NCBI RefSeq assembly: GCF_031085295.1
Contig: NZ_JAVFWO010000004.1
Coordinates: forward strand, 186,001 to 250,000
Length of the DNA stretch: 64,000 bases
Direction of reading: 5' to 3'
DNA from: Microbacterium psychrotolerans
Lineage (GTDB): Bacteria; Actinomycetota; Actinomycetes; Actinomycetales; Microbacteriaceae
The translations under genes were made by a program, and so were the position numbers. The first letter of the stretch is position 1. The number at the start of each line of letters is the position of its first letter. Shown here one piece after another: positions 18,333 through 30,404 of this stretch. The notes under the pieces were generated by a model. The model was not told where the DNA came from. It ran no database searches and saw nothing but the letters and a program-made list of their open reading frames with translations.

Positions 18333-20029
18333 CGGCCGCCGCCTTCGGCGCGAAGCGTGAGCTCGAGACGGCCGGGCGAGCGGCCAGTGAGGTAGACCCG
18401 CTGGCCGTCCGCGGCATCCGTCGCGCCGAGGAACGCGTAGTCCTCGCCGGGGTGATAGCGTCCCGGTCCCTGCGCGGCGTACCCGTCGCCCGCGTCGAAG
18501 ACGATGACGCTGCCGCCGACCCGGTAGCGTCCGACCCCGCCGGTCAGCAGTGCGACGCCGTCATCCTGCGTCGTCACGCCCTCGAACCGACCACCGTCCC
18601 GGAACGCGAGTTCGAGTGCCCACGGACTGTCGGGACCGTCGATCGCGATCGCGACGACCGCGCCCTCATCGGTGGGGTGGATCTCGACCGTGGTGCGCAG
18701 GCGCACCTCGTCCCGCGCGCGGTCGGCGAACGCCATCGAGCCGAAGAACCGGCCGTCGTCGCTCAACGCGTACTCGCCGGAGGGCGAACGACGCGCGGCG
18801 TCCATCGGCTGGTAGTAGTGCGCGGCCACCGTCTCGCGCAGCTCGTGATGCAGCGCGCCGTCGGGCCCGGGCTCGGAGACGATCCGGTCGGCGCGGAACG
18901 GACCGAGGCCGAAGAAGTCGCGGGAGAGCCGCACCGAGTCGAGCACGGCGTCGCCGGCGAACATGCGGAGGAACGTGGGATTGGCCGACAGGCCGGAGCG
19001 TACGCGGCGGAACCGCGGATAGTCGCTTCCGCCGAACACCACCAGGCGTCGACGCGGAGACGCATCCACGACGAGGGCGGACTGCTCCCAGCGGCCTCGC
19101 GGAGCCGGCGGTGCGGCATCCGGCAGCTCCTCGCCGATCTGCGGCGTGATGAGGAGGTCCGTGAGCACGGCGCCCGGGTGCATCATGCCCGCGTGCAGTG
19201 CGCGCGACGCGGCCCAGGCGAAGTCTCCCCGGCCGAGCTCGACCGCATACCGCCGGTACGCCGTCAGGTACGGCGCCACCGAGAATCGGCGCAGCTGATC
19301 CTGCCGACGCGAGTGCACGGTCTCGACGGTGGCGTCGGGGTGGATGAGTCCGAGGGTGCTCTCGAGATTGCGGACGACGGCGGAGCGCGCCTCGTCATGG
19401 TCCAGGACATCGGCGATGACGCTCAGCGACGGGTTCGAGACGTAGGCCGCGTAGTTCGCGCTGCGCTCGGAGTAGACCCCGTCGGGCGTGATGTCGATGC
19501 CCTCGGCGAGCCACTCGGCCGCGCGGTCGCGCAGCTGCGGCGACGCGCGCCGGCGATGCAGGCGCGCCAGGGCGGCGGAGATCTCCCAGCGGTGGTTGGG
19601 CGTGTGCACCCCGCCCGCGATGAGGGCGGGCTCCACGGCGTCCGCGATCGCATCGAGTTCCCTGGCCAGCTCGGCGAGCGCGTCCCGGGCCCCGACCGGC
19701 GCGGCACCGATGATGTGCAGCGTGTCGCACAGGTCGTTCACCGTGAACGACGAGTCGGGCGGCGAGTCGACGTTGTCGCCGCCGATGAAAAGCCCTCCGG
19801 CGCCCTGCCGGGCGCGGAGCGCACGCACGCTCTCGTGCGCGGCCACGATGAGCGCCGGATCGCCGGCGTGCGCCGACCGCGGCCACACGTATGCCGACAC
19901 GAAGAGCTTCGCCCGATCCATGAGCCGGCGGTGCCCGTCGCCGGGATCGATCGCGGTGACCAGCGACATCCGGACCTCGTCGGCCACCGCCTCGCTCAGC
20001 ACCGCATGGAAATGGGAGTCCTCCGCCAT
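18329..20029 (-). CDS. Heparinase II/III- or alginate-lyase-like protein, cytoplasmic, function unknown
   Basis: A 566-residue protein with a helical N-terminal half (about 1-310) and a beta-rich C-terminal half, the layout of (alpha/alpha)-toroid plus beta-sandwich polysaccharide lyases. Two short motifs resemble lyase active sites: TPNHRWEI with Asn145-His146, and ERSANYAAYVSN with Tyr193 and Tyr196. There is no signal peptide, so it must act on an imported, small substrate. It overlaps the aldolase gene by 4 bases and follows the permease gene by one base, so it belongs firmly to this operon. The family call is from fold pattern and motif spacing only; it could be a hydrolase or an unsaturated-product enzyme. 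Confidence 0.55.
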   Translation of the reverse strand: MAEDSHFHAVLSEAVADEVRMSLVTAIDPGDGHRRLMDRAKLFVSAYVWPRSAHAGDPALIVAAHESVRALRARQGAGGLFIGGDNVDSPPDSSFTVNDLCDTLHIIGAAPVGARDALAELARELDAIADAVEPALIAGGVHTPNHRWEISAALARLHRRRASPQLRDRAAEWLAEGIDITPDGVYSERSANYAAYVSNPSLSVIADVLDHDEARSAVVRNLESTLGLIHPDATVETVHSRRQDQLRRFSVAPYLTAYRRYAVELGRGDFAWAASRALHAGMMHPGAVLTDLLITPQIGEELPDAAPPAPRGRWEQSALVVDASPRRRLVVFGGSDYPRFRRVRSGLSANPTFLRMFAGDAVLDSVRLSRDFFGLGPFRADRIVSEPGPDGALHHELRETVAAHYYQPMDAARRSPSGEYALSDDGRFFGSMAFADRARDEVRLRTTVEIHPTDEGAVVAIAIDGPDSPWALELAFRDGGRFEGVTTQDDGVALLTGGVGRYRVGGSVIVFDAGDGYAAQGPGRYHPGEDYAFLGATDAADGQRVYLTGRSPGRLELTLRAEGGGR

Positions 20030-20030
20030 C

Positions 20031-20927
20031 TCAGTCCTTCAGGCCCGAGTTGACGTCGGCGTTCATGATCTGCCGCTGGAAGATCGCGAAGAGGATGAGC
20101 ATCGGCACCAGCGAGATCACCGAGGCCGACAGGAGCACCGACCAATCGACGTTGTCCGCTCCGACGATCGAGCGCAACGCGACCTGCAGCGTGTAGCGGT
20201 CGGGGTCGCGCAGCACGATGAGCGGCCAGATGTAGTCGTTCCATCGCCACTGGAACGAGAAGATGGCCAGCACCACCGCGATCGGCTTCGCCAGCGGCAG
20301 CATGATCCGCCAGAACGCCCCGAACTCCGAGACGCCGTCGATGCGCGCCGCCTCGAGCAGCTCGTCGGGGATGGTCTTGAAGTACTGCCGGAACATGAAG
20401 ATGCCGGTGGCCGTGATGATCGACGGCACGATGATGCCGGCGAGCGTGTTGTACAGACCCAGGTCGCGCACCACGGCGAATGAGCTCGGCATGATGACCT
20501 CGGTCGGCAGCATCGTCGTGGCCAGGATGCAGATGAAGAACAGCTTCAGCCACCACGCCTGGTACTTGGCGAGCGCGTAGCCGGTCATGGCGCTGACCAG
20601 GACGGTGAGCGCCGTCGTGACGACCGCGACGATCGAGGTGTTGAGGAAGTACTGCGCGAAGTTGAAGCGGTTCCAGGCGGTCGTGTAGCCGCTGACCGTC
20701 CAGTTCTCGGGGAAGAGCGTCAGCGGCAGGCTGAACAGCTCGGACCCCGGCTTGAACGAGCTGAGGAGGAACCACGCGACCGGGATGAGGAACCCGAGGG
20801 CGAGGAGCCAGAGCACGAGGCTGCTCGGCAGGGCGCGGAGAGGACGGGACGTGCGAGTGCGCGCGCGGGGGCGGGCGGTGCTGGTGCCGGCAGTGCCGGT
20901 GCGGGTCCCGGGTCGAAGAGTCGTCAT
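20031..20927 (-). CDS. Carbohydrate ABC transporter permease (MalG-like)
   Basis: 298-residue CUT1 permease. After an Arg/Thr-rich N-terminus there are six membrane helices, with the EAA loop LLEAARIDGVSEFGAFWRI and the C-terminus QRQIMNADVNSGLKD. The ATG at 20927 overlaps the stop of the preceding permease (ATGA). It is the second permease of the operon that also encodes the IolG/IolE-like enzymes, so its substrate is probably catabolised by those. Confidence 0.93.
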   Translation of the reverse strand: MTTLRPGTRTGTAGTSTARPRARTRTSRPLRALPSSLVLWLLALGFLIPVAWFLLSSFKPGSELFSLPLTLFPENWTVSGYTTAWNRFNFAQYFLNTSIVAVVTTALTVLVSAMTGYALAKYQAWWLKLFFICILATTMLPTEVIMPSSFAVVRDLGLYNTLAGIIVPSIITATGIFMFRQYFKTIPDELLEAARIDGVSEFGAFWRIMLPLAKPIAVVLAIFSFQWRWNDYIWPLIVLRDPDRYTLQVALRSIVGADNVDWSVLLSASVISLVPMLILFAIFQRQIMNADVNSGLKD

Positions 20928-21889
20928 GCGAGATCGTTCCTCTTGTCGAAGCGCAGCTGGATGATCGCGATGATGATGAGGATCACCATGAGGACCATCG
21001 ACGCCGCACTGGCGTAGCCGACGTCGGCGCGCTCGAATCCGGTCCGGTAGATGTACTGGACGATGAACATGTTCGACGTGCCGGGCCCACCGCCGTTGAG
21101 CGCCTGGACCATGGCGAACTCCTTCATCGCCCCGATCGTGGTGAGCAGGATCACCATGAACGAGGTGGGCCGCAGCAGCGGCAGCACGATCCGGTAGAAC
21201 CGCTGCCAGCCGTTGGCGCCGTCCAGCTGGGCGGCCTCGAGATACGACTGGGGGATGTTGCGGATGGCGGCGATGAACAGCAGCATGTTGAACGCCGTCC
21301 CGCCCCACGTGCTCACGATGAGGATGAGCACCAGCGCCAGGTTGGGATTGGTCTCCCACTGCAGCCCGTTGCCTCCGAGCATCTCGATGAGGTAGTTCAC
21401 GAGGCCGAAGTTCTCGCCGAACAGCCACTTCCAGATGACACCGGCCACGATGGGCGAGATGAGCCACGGCAGGAAGAAGATGATCCGCGCCACCGACTTG
21501 CCCTTGGCGAAGGTGCTGGTCAGCAGCATGGCGATGCCGAGTGCCGCGACGTAATGCAGCGGCACCGACAGCACCGTGTAGAGCAGGGTGCGGCCGAGCA
21601 CGGTGTAGAACACCGGATCCTGCGCGAGGTCGATGTAGTTCTCGGCCCCGATGAACTCGGGCGTGCCGACACCCGAGTAGTCGGTGAACGAGTACCAGAG
21701 TCCGAGCGCTCCCGGCCACAGGAAGAAGAGTGCGAAGAGCACCACCGCCGCCGCGATGAACACCAGCGGGGCGAGCACGAACCTCGTAGAGCTCCGCCGG
21801 GGGCGGCGCGCGCGACGCGCGCCCCGCCCCACGGTGATGAGCGCAGAAGTCTCGGCACTGCGCCCCTCGACGGACTTGGTGGTGGACAT
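20924..21889 (-). CDS. Sugar ABC transporter permease (MalF-like)
   Basis: 321-residue CUT1 permease with six helices, the first at about residues 38-62 (FVLAPLVFIAAAVVLFALFF). The EAA loop is YLEAAQLDGANGWQRFYRI. The ATG at 21889 is preceded by GGAG at 5 bases; a GTG at 21895 that overlaps the binding-protein stop is an alternative and would add two residues. It is coupled to the binding-protein gene upstream and the partner permease downstream. Confidence 0.92.
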   Translation of the reverse strand: MSTTKSVEGRSAETSALITVGRGARRARRPRRSSTRFVLAPLVFIAAAVVLFALFFLWPGALGLWYSFTDYSGVGTPEFIGAENYIDLAQDPVFYTVLGRTLLYTVLSVPLHYVAALGIAMLLTSTFAKGKSVARIIFFLPWLISPIVAGVIWKWLFGENFGLVNYLIEMLGGNGLQWETNPNLALVLILIVSTWGGTAFNMLLFIAAIRNIPQSYLEAAQLDGANGWQRFYRIVLPLLRPTSFMVILLTTIGAMKEFAMVQALNGGGPGTSNMFIVQYIYRTGFERADVGYASAASMVLMVILIIIAIIQLRFDKRNDLA

Positions 21890-21891
21890 GG

Positions 21892-23166
21892 TCACTCCAG
21901 GGCGCCCAGCTGGTCGGTGAACAGCGCGTTGATGTTCGCGATCGTGGTGTCCACGTCCTGCTCGCCGTTGAGGTACTTGACCGTCTCGTCACGCACCGGG
22001 TCGCCGTCGGTCGTCACGCCCTGCGCGCCGTACTGCAGCTCCATCGCCTTGATCTCGCCCACGATCTTCGGCGAGGCGGCGATGTCCTGGTTGTAGATGG
22101 CGAAGGCGTCCGCGTGCGACGCGTACGTGATGTCGAGTCCGTCGATCGCGGGGATGAACGACGAGGTCTCCGACAGCTCCGTGTAGTTCTCCGGCTCGTA
22201 CAGCCACTTGATGAAGTCGTGCGCGGCCTCCTCCTGCGGACCGTCGAAGACGACGATCGACGCGGCGTTGCCGAAGTTGGTCGCGCGCTCCTCCTCCTGC
22301 GGCATGTAGACAGAGGCCCACTCGAAGTCGGCGATGTTCACCGCGAAGTCCGCGATCTGCCACGACCCCGACAGGTACGAGACCACGTCGCCGCTCTTGA
22401 AGAGGGCGTTGGGGTCGGCATCCGACAGCCAGACGGAGCGCGGCATGAACGAGTCGTCGTTCAGCGAGTTGAAGTACTCCAGCGCCACCTTGGTCTGGCC
22501 GTTGGTGCTGAACTCGCCGCTGTCGTCGGCCTGGAAGTAGTCCGAGCCGAATTCGTACAGCAGGGCCTTGAGGCGGTGCGAGGACTTGTCCATCACCATG
22601 CCGTAGCTGGTGCCGGTCGCGGCCTGAACCTGCTTCACGGCCGCGACGTACTCGTCCCACGTCCAGATGTCGTCTTCGCTGGTCGGGTACGCGACACCCG
22701 CCTGGTCGAACAGGGTCTTGTTGATGAACATGCCGACCGCCGTGATGTCGGACGGGAGCGAGATGACGTTGCCGTCGTCGTCCTTGTCGGACAGGTCGGT
22801 GCGGATCTCGCTGCCGTCGGTGATGTCCGACAGGTCGGTGGTGACGTTGCGCCACACCGGGTCGACGGCGCCGACGCGGGCGATGGCCGGAAGGTCGTTG
22901 GCCTGCGCCGCGTTGCGGAGCTTGGTGGCGAGGTCGTCGTTGGCGATGTCGACGATCTCGACCTTGACGCCGGTCTCTTCCTCGTACTTCTCGGCCATGT
23001 GGGCGTAGCCGCCACCCTGGTTGGCGTCGCCCGAGAGGAAGAACTGGATCGGCTCGTCGGACTCGCCGGCGTCACCCGAGCTGCACGCCGTCAGCGAGAC
23101 GGCGGTCAGGGCAGCCGCTGCGAGGGCGAGAGCCACTCGCGTGCGGGATGAGACTGAATGCTTCAT
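21892..23166 (-). CDS. Sugar ABC transporter solute-binding lipoprotein
   Basis: 424 residues, first gene of the seven-gene minus operon ending at 15425. The signal peptide has an LTAC lipobox with Cys28. The mature part is a family-1 binding protein (IQFFLSGDANQGGGYAHM at its start, EEETGVKVEIVDIANDD). It is not a close paralogue of the two lipoproteins of the GH42 operon. Operator-like sequence lies about 150 bases upstream, in the region shared with the GH2 gene. Confidence 0.93.
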   Translation of the reverse strand: MKHSVSSRTRVALALAAAALTAVSLTACSSGDAGESDEPIQFFLSGDANQGGGYAHMAEKYEEETGVKVEIVDIANDDLATKLRNAAQANDLPAIARVGAVDPVWRNVTTDLSDITDGSEIRTDLSDKDDDGNVISLPSDITAVGMFINKTLFDQAGVAYPTSEDDIWTWDEYVAAVKQVQAATGTSYGMVMDKSSHRLKALLYEFGSDYFQADDSGEFSTNGQTKVALEYFNSLNDDSFMPRSVWLSDADPNALFKSGDVVSYLSGSWQIADFAVNIADFEWASVYMPQEEERATNFGNAASIVVFDGPQEEAAHDFIKWLYEPENYTELSETSSFIPAIDGLDITYASHADAFAIYNQDIAASPKIVGEIKAMELQYGAQGVTTDGDPVRDETVKYLNGEQDVDTTIANINALFTDQLGALE

Positions 23167-23293
23167 TGGACTTCCCTTTCACCCCGGGAGACCAGGGTCA
23201 ACGTCGTTGTCGATGAGCGCGGGATTTCGCGCCCCGTGTGTGTCACCGCCCCGAAGGACGGATCCGATCGCTGATACGATGTTAGGACATTAA

Positions 23294-26317
<3,024 letters not shown>

Positions 26318-26382
26318 CCCTCACCGCCGGCGCTGCGCACGCGCGCCGTCTCTCCGACCGACCTCTTCGCAGAAGGAGCCCC

Positions 26383-27915
26383 ATGACCTCTCCGACCGAC
26401 GCCTCCGCACGCCTCGATCCGCACTACGAGATCGCCGACATCGACCGGCGCCTGTTCGGCGGGTTCGTCGAACACCTCGGCCGACACATCTACGACGGCA
26501 TCTTCGAGCCCGGGCATCCGTCCGCCGACAGCGACGGGTTCCGCACCGACGTGATCGAGCTCGTCAAGGAGCTGGGGGTCTCCACCATCCGCTACCCCGG
26601 CGGCAACTTCGTCTCGGGGTACAAGTGGGAGGACGGCATCGGCCCGAAGGCCGGCCGGCCGCGCCGCCTCGACCTGGCATGGCACTCGACCGAGACGAAC
26701 GAGGTCGGACTGCACGAGTTCCAGGCCTGGCTCGACCGGGTCGGCAGCGAGCTGATGCTCGCGGTCAACCTCGGCACCCGCGGCACGCCCGAGGCGCTCG
26801 ACCTGCTGGAGTACGCCAACAGCGACGCCCAGACGGCCTGGACCGACCAGCGTACGGCGAACGGCCGCGAGACGCCGTTCGGCGTCAAGATGTGGTGCCT
26901 CGGCAACGAGATGGACGGTCCGTGGCAGATCGGGCACCTCGACGCCGACGACTACGGCAAGCTCGCCTCGCGCACCGCGAAGGCGATGCGGATGCTGGAT
27001 CCCGGCGTCGAGCTGGTCGCCTGCGGCTCGTCGGGCCGCGGCATGCCGACCTTCGGCTCGTGGGAGCGCACGGTCCTCGAGCACACGTTCGACGACGTGG
27101 ACTTCATCTCGTGCCACTCCTACTACCAGGAGCACGACGGCGATGCGCAGGAGTTCCTCGCCTCGGGCGTCGACATGGCCCGCTTCATCGAGTCGGTCGT
27201 CGCGATCGCCGACACCGTGGCGGCGACGAAGAAGAACGACAAGCGCATCATGATCTCGTTCGACGAGTGGAACGTCTGGTACCTGCACCGCGAGGACGGC
27301 ACCGAGTCGGGCCACGAGTTCAAGGGCGGCGCCTGGCCCGTCGCGCCGCGCCTGCTCGAGGACAAGTACAACGCGCTCGACGCGGTGGTCTTCGGCGACC
27401 TGCTCATCACGCTGCTGCAGCACGCCGACCGCGTGCGCTCGGCATCCCTCGCGCAGCTCGTGAACGTCATCGCGCCGATCATGACCGAGCCCGGCGGCCC
27501 GGCGTGGCGGCAGACCACGTTCTTCCCGTTCGCGATCACCTCGCGTCTGGGGCAGGGCCGGGCGCTCCGCGTGCCCGTGTCGTCGGCATCCTTCACGAGC
27601 GAGAAGCTCGGCGATGTGCCGACCCTGAACGCCGTCGCCACGATCGACGACGAGGGCGTGTCGCTGTTCGTGGTGAACCGTTCGACGACGGATGCCGCGG
27701 ACCTCCGTGTCGACCTGACCCCGCTCGTGCGCGAGCTCGGACGCGGCGTCGAGGTGATCGAGTCGCACCTGCTGCACGACGACGACCTCTACGCGGCCAA
27801 CACGCTCGAGAACACGGAGCGGGTCGGGGTGCGCGAGGCCGCGGCATCCGTCGACGGCGACGTCCTCACCGTCGCACTGCCCGCCGTGTCGTGGGCAGCC
27901 ATCCGACTCGCGTGA
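26383..27915 (+). CDS. Alpha-L-arabinofuranosidase, glycoside hydrolase family 51
   Basis: 510 residues, the usual GH51 size, cytoplasmic. It releases L-arabinofuranose from arabino-oligosaccharides or arabinogalactan side chains. The N-terminus shows FGGFVEHLGRHIYDGIF and STIRYPGGNFVSGYKWEDG. The acid/base is Glu176 in CLGNEMDGPWQ and the nucleophile is Glu295 in FDEWNVWY. The ATG at 26383 is preceded by GAAGGAG (26372-26378). It lies 65 bases after the GH2 gene on the same strand. Confidence 0.95.
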   Translation: MTSPTDASARLDPHYEIADIDRRLFGGFVEHLGRHIYDGIFEPGHPSADSDGFRTDVIELVKELGVSTIRYPGGNFVSGYKWEDGIGPKAGRPRRLDLAWHSTETNEVGLHEFQAWLDRVGSELMLAVNLGTRGTPEALDLLEYANSDAQTAWTDQRTANGRETPFGVKMWCLGNEMDGPWQIGHLDADDYGKLASRTAKAMRMLDPGVELVACGSSGRGMPTFGSWERTVLEHTFDDVDFISCHSYYQEHDGDAQEFLASGVDMARFIESVVAIADTVAATKKNDKRIMISFDEWNVWYLHREDGTESGHEFKGGAWPVAPRLLEDKYNALDAVVFGDLLITLLQHADRVRSASLAQLVNVIAPIMTEPGGPAWRQTTFFPFAITSRLGQGRALRVPVSSASFTSEKLGDVPTLNAVATIDDEGVSLFVVNRSTTDAADLRVDLTPLVRELGRGVEVIESHLLHDDDLYAANTLENTERVGVREAAASVDGDVLTVALPAVSWAAIRLA

Positions 27916-28031
27916 TCACCGCGAGGAGCGGAGGAGATGTGACGAGCGGAGGACGTTTCTCCGCGAATGCTTCCTCCGCTCCCCGCATCTCCTCCCCTGA
28001 TCCCCTCCTCCCCCGCCGATCGGAGACCCTG

Positions 28032-30404
28032 ATGCTGCGAGTGGACGCGACCCGGCCGGGGCGCGACGAGCTTCGGCCCGCCATGGCGAACGTCGAGGAC
28101 CGGCGCCGCGGGCTCGCGGTGACCAGCCGCAGCCTGCTGCGGAACGGGCGGCCGTGGCTGCCGGTCTCGGGCGAGTTGCACTATACGCGCGTGCCGAGCG
28201 AGCGGTGGACCGAGCGGCTCCGCCTCATGCGCTCGGGCGGCGTGTCGGTCGTCTCGACCTACGTGCCCTGGCTGCACCACGAGCCCGTGCGCGGTCAGGC
28301 GCGGTTCGACGGACGATTCGACGTCGGCGCGTTCGTGGACGCGGTGCGGGCCGAGGGTCTCGAGATCGTGCTGCGGATCGGCCCCTGGGTGCACGGCGAG
28401 ATGCGCAACGGCGGACTGCCCGACTGGGTGCAGCACGCGGCGGTGCGCCATCGCACCGATGACCCCGCATACCTCGACCTCGTGCGCGAGTGGTTCGCGC
28501 GCATCGCGGATGCCCTCGCCGGGCGGTGCACCCCCGAGAACGTGCTGGCGATCCAGCTGGACAACGAGCTCTACGACCAGCCCGGTCACCTTGCCACCCT
28601 GAAGCGGCTGGCACGCGAGGCGGGCCTGTCGGCACCGCTGTGGACGGCGACCGCATGGGGCGGCGCCCAGCTCCCCGACCCCGAGGTGCTGCCGCTCTGG
28701 GGCGGCTACGGCGACGGGTTCTGGGTCGACCCGGGCGCCCCGTGCGACCCCACCTTCCGCGCGCACTACTTCTTCTCCGACACCTGGGACGATCCCGGCA
28801 TCGGCGCCGACGTGCGCGGCGCCGACGATGCCTCGACGACCGGCCGCGCCGAGCTGTCGCCGTGGTTCCCCGCCGCCACGTGCGAGCTGGGCGGCGGCAT
28901 GGCGACGGCGTACCACCGGCGGCCGCGGCCCGACGCCCGTGACATTGCGGCGGTCGCGCACGCCAAGCTCGGCAGCGGCTCGGCCTGGCAGGGCTACTAC
29001 ATGTACGCCGGCGGCACGAACCCCGGGCCCGGCCTCGAAGAGACGCAGGCCACCGACTACCCCAACGACATGACGCGGCTGAGCTACGACTTCCATGCGC
29101 CGATCGGCGAGTCCGGCCGTGCAGCGCCGAGCCATGCGGCGCTGCGACGCCAGCATGCGTTCATCGAGGCGTTCGGCGAGCGGCTCGCGCCCCTGCCGTC
29201 TCATCTTCCCGACGTCCGCCCGGCGGGAGTCGAGGATGCCGAGACCCTGCGCTGGGCCGTGCGCGTCGACGACGGCTCGGGGTTCCTGTTCATCGGGTGG
29301 CATCAGCCGCATGTGCCGCTTCCGACCTGCCGCGGTGCGCGGTTCCGCGTCGAGACCGCCGGCGGCGCGGTCGAGCTGCCCACCGCTCCGGTCGACATCC
29401 CCGCGGGGACGCTGGCCCGCTGGCCGCTCGGGCTCGAGCTGGGCGGCGTCACCGTCGACTGGGCGACAGCCTCCGCGCTCACCGTGCTTCCCGCTGCGAC
29501 CGGCGACGGCGCACCCACGCTGGTGCTGATCGAGGATGCCGGCATCCCCGTGGAGCTCGCACACGACGGTTCCACTCACCGCCTCACCCCGGGAGCGGCG
29601 CCGCTGCGCATCGAGGAGCCGCAGGGCGCCGCGCTCGACGTGCTCGTCCTCGCCGCCGACGCCGCCGACCACGTCTGGGTCGTCGACGCCGCCGCCGGCG
29701 GGCGGCGGCTGCTCGTCGGCGCCGGCGAGGTGACGTGGGATGCCGACGGCCGGGTCGCCGTGCGGGCGAGCGGCGCCGAGCCCGATCTGCGCGACTATCG
29801 CGGTGGCGCATGGCGCGACCTCGAGTGGGAAGCCGCCGACGCCACCGCCGCTCAGCGTTCGGCGGTCGGCAGCACCTCGGCACCTGAGCGCGGCCCGCAG
29901 CCTGAGCGCGCGGCATCGGTCCCCATCCGGCTGGTACGCCCCGAGACGATGCCGTCGGGTGACTACGGCTCGCGCGACGGAAGGCAGGCCGCACCTCACG
30001 ATGCGGTGCTCGACGCCCACGCCGCGGTGTACCGCCTCGACGTGCCCGAAGCGTTCGACGACGATGCCGTGCTGCGGGTGCAGTGGGCCGGAGACGTCGC
30101 GCAGCTGCGCGTGGACGGGGTCACGGCGACGGACCGGTTCTGGGACGGGTCGGAGCTCGTCGCGAACCTGCGCGACATCGGAGCCGGCCCGGCGACCCGC
30201 GTCGAGCTGCGCGTCCTGCCGCTGCGGACCGACAGCCGCGTGCACCTGCCGGCCGACGCCGCCGCCCGGCTGGCGGCATCCGACCGCGCACTGTGCGAGG
30301 TCAGCGCCGCCCGGATCGACGAGCGCACGCTGTGGACCGAGAAGACCCCGCCGAGCGGAAACCCTGAACATGTCGCTGACGACAGGAAGACGAGAGAGCG
30401 ATGA
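28032..30404 (+). CDS. Beta-galactosidase, glycoside hydrolase family 35
   Basis: 790 residues, no signal peptide. The catalytic barrel occupies about residues 40-370, with SGELHYTRVPSERW, YVPWLHHEP and RIGPWVHGEMRNGGLPDW. The acid/base is Glu179 in QLDNELYDQ and the nucleophile is Glu285 in TCELGGGM. Beta-rich domains follow. It differs from the GH2 and GH42 enzymes nearby, so the cluster has three unrelated beta-galactosidase families. The ATG at 28032 follows CGGAG (28021-28025); an internal ATG at 28083 is a less likely start. The stop overlaps the GH27 start. Confidence 0.92.
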   Translation: MLRVDATRPGRDELRPAMANVEDRRRGLAVTSRSLLRNGRPWLPVSGELHYTRVPSERWTERLRLMRSGGVSVVSTYVPWLHHEPVRGQARFDGRFDVGAFVDAVRAEGLEIVLRIGPWVHGEMRNGGLPDWVQHAAVRHRTDDPAYLDLVREWFARIADALAGRCTPENVLAIQLDNELYDQPGHLATLKRLAREAGLSAPLWTATAWGGAQLPDPEVLPLWGGYGDGFWVDPGAPCDPTFRAHYFFSDTWDDPGIGADVRGADDASTTGRAELSPWFPAATCELGGGMATAYHRRPRPDARDIAAVAHAKLGSGSAWQGYYMYAGGTNPGPGLEETQATDYPNDMTRLSYDFHAPIGESGRAAPSHAALRRQHAFIEAFGERLAPLPSHLPDVRPAGVEDAETLRWAVRVDDGSGFLFIGWHQPHVPLPTCRGARFRVETAGGAVELPTAPVDIPAGTLARWPLGLELGGVTVDWATASALTVLPAATGDGAPTLVLIEDAGIPVELAHDGSTHRLTPGAAPLRIEEPQGAALDVLVLAADAADHVWVVDAAAGGRRLLVGAGEVTWDADGRVAVRASGAEPDLRDYRGGAWRDLEWEAADATAAQRSAVGSTSAPERGPQPERAASVPIRLVRPETMPSGDYGSRDGRQAAPHDAVLDAHAAVYRLDVPEAFDDDAVLRVQWAGDVAQLRVDGVTATDRFWDGSELVANLRDIGAGPATRVELRVLPLRTDSRVHLPADAAARLAASDRALCEVSAARIDERTLWTEKTPPSGNPEHVADDRKTRER

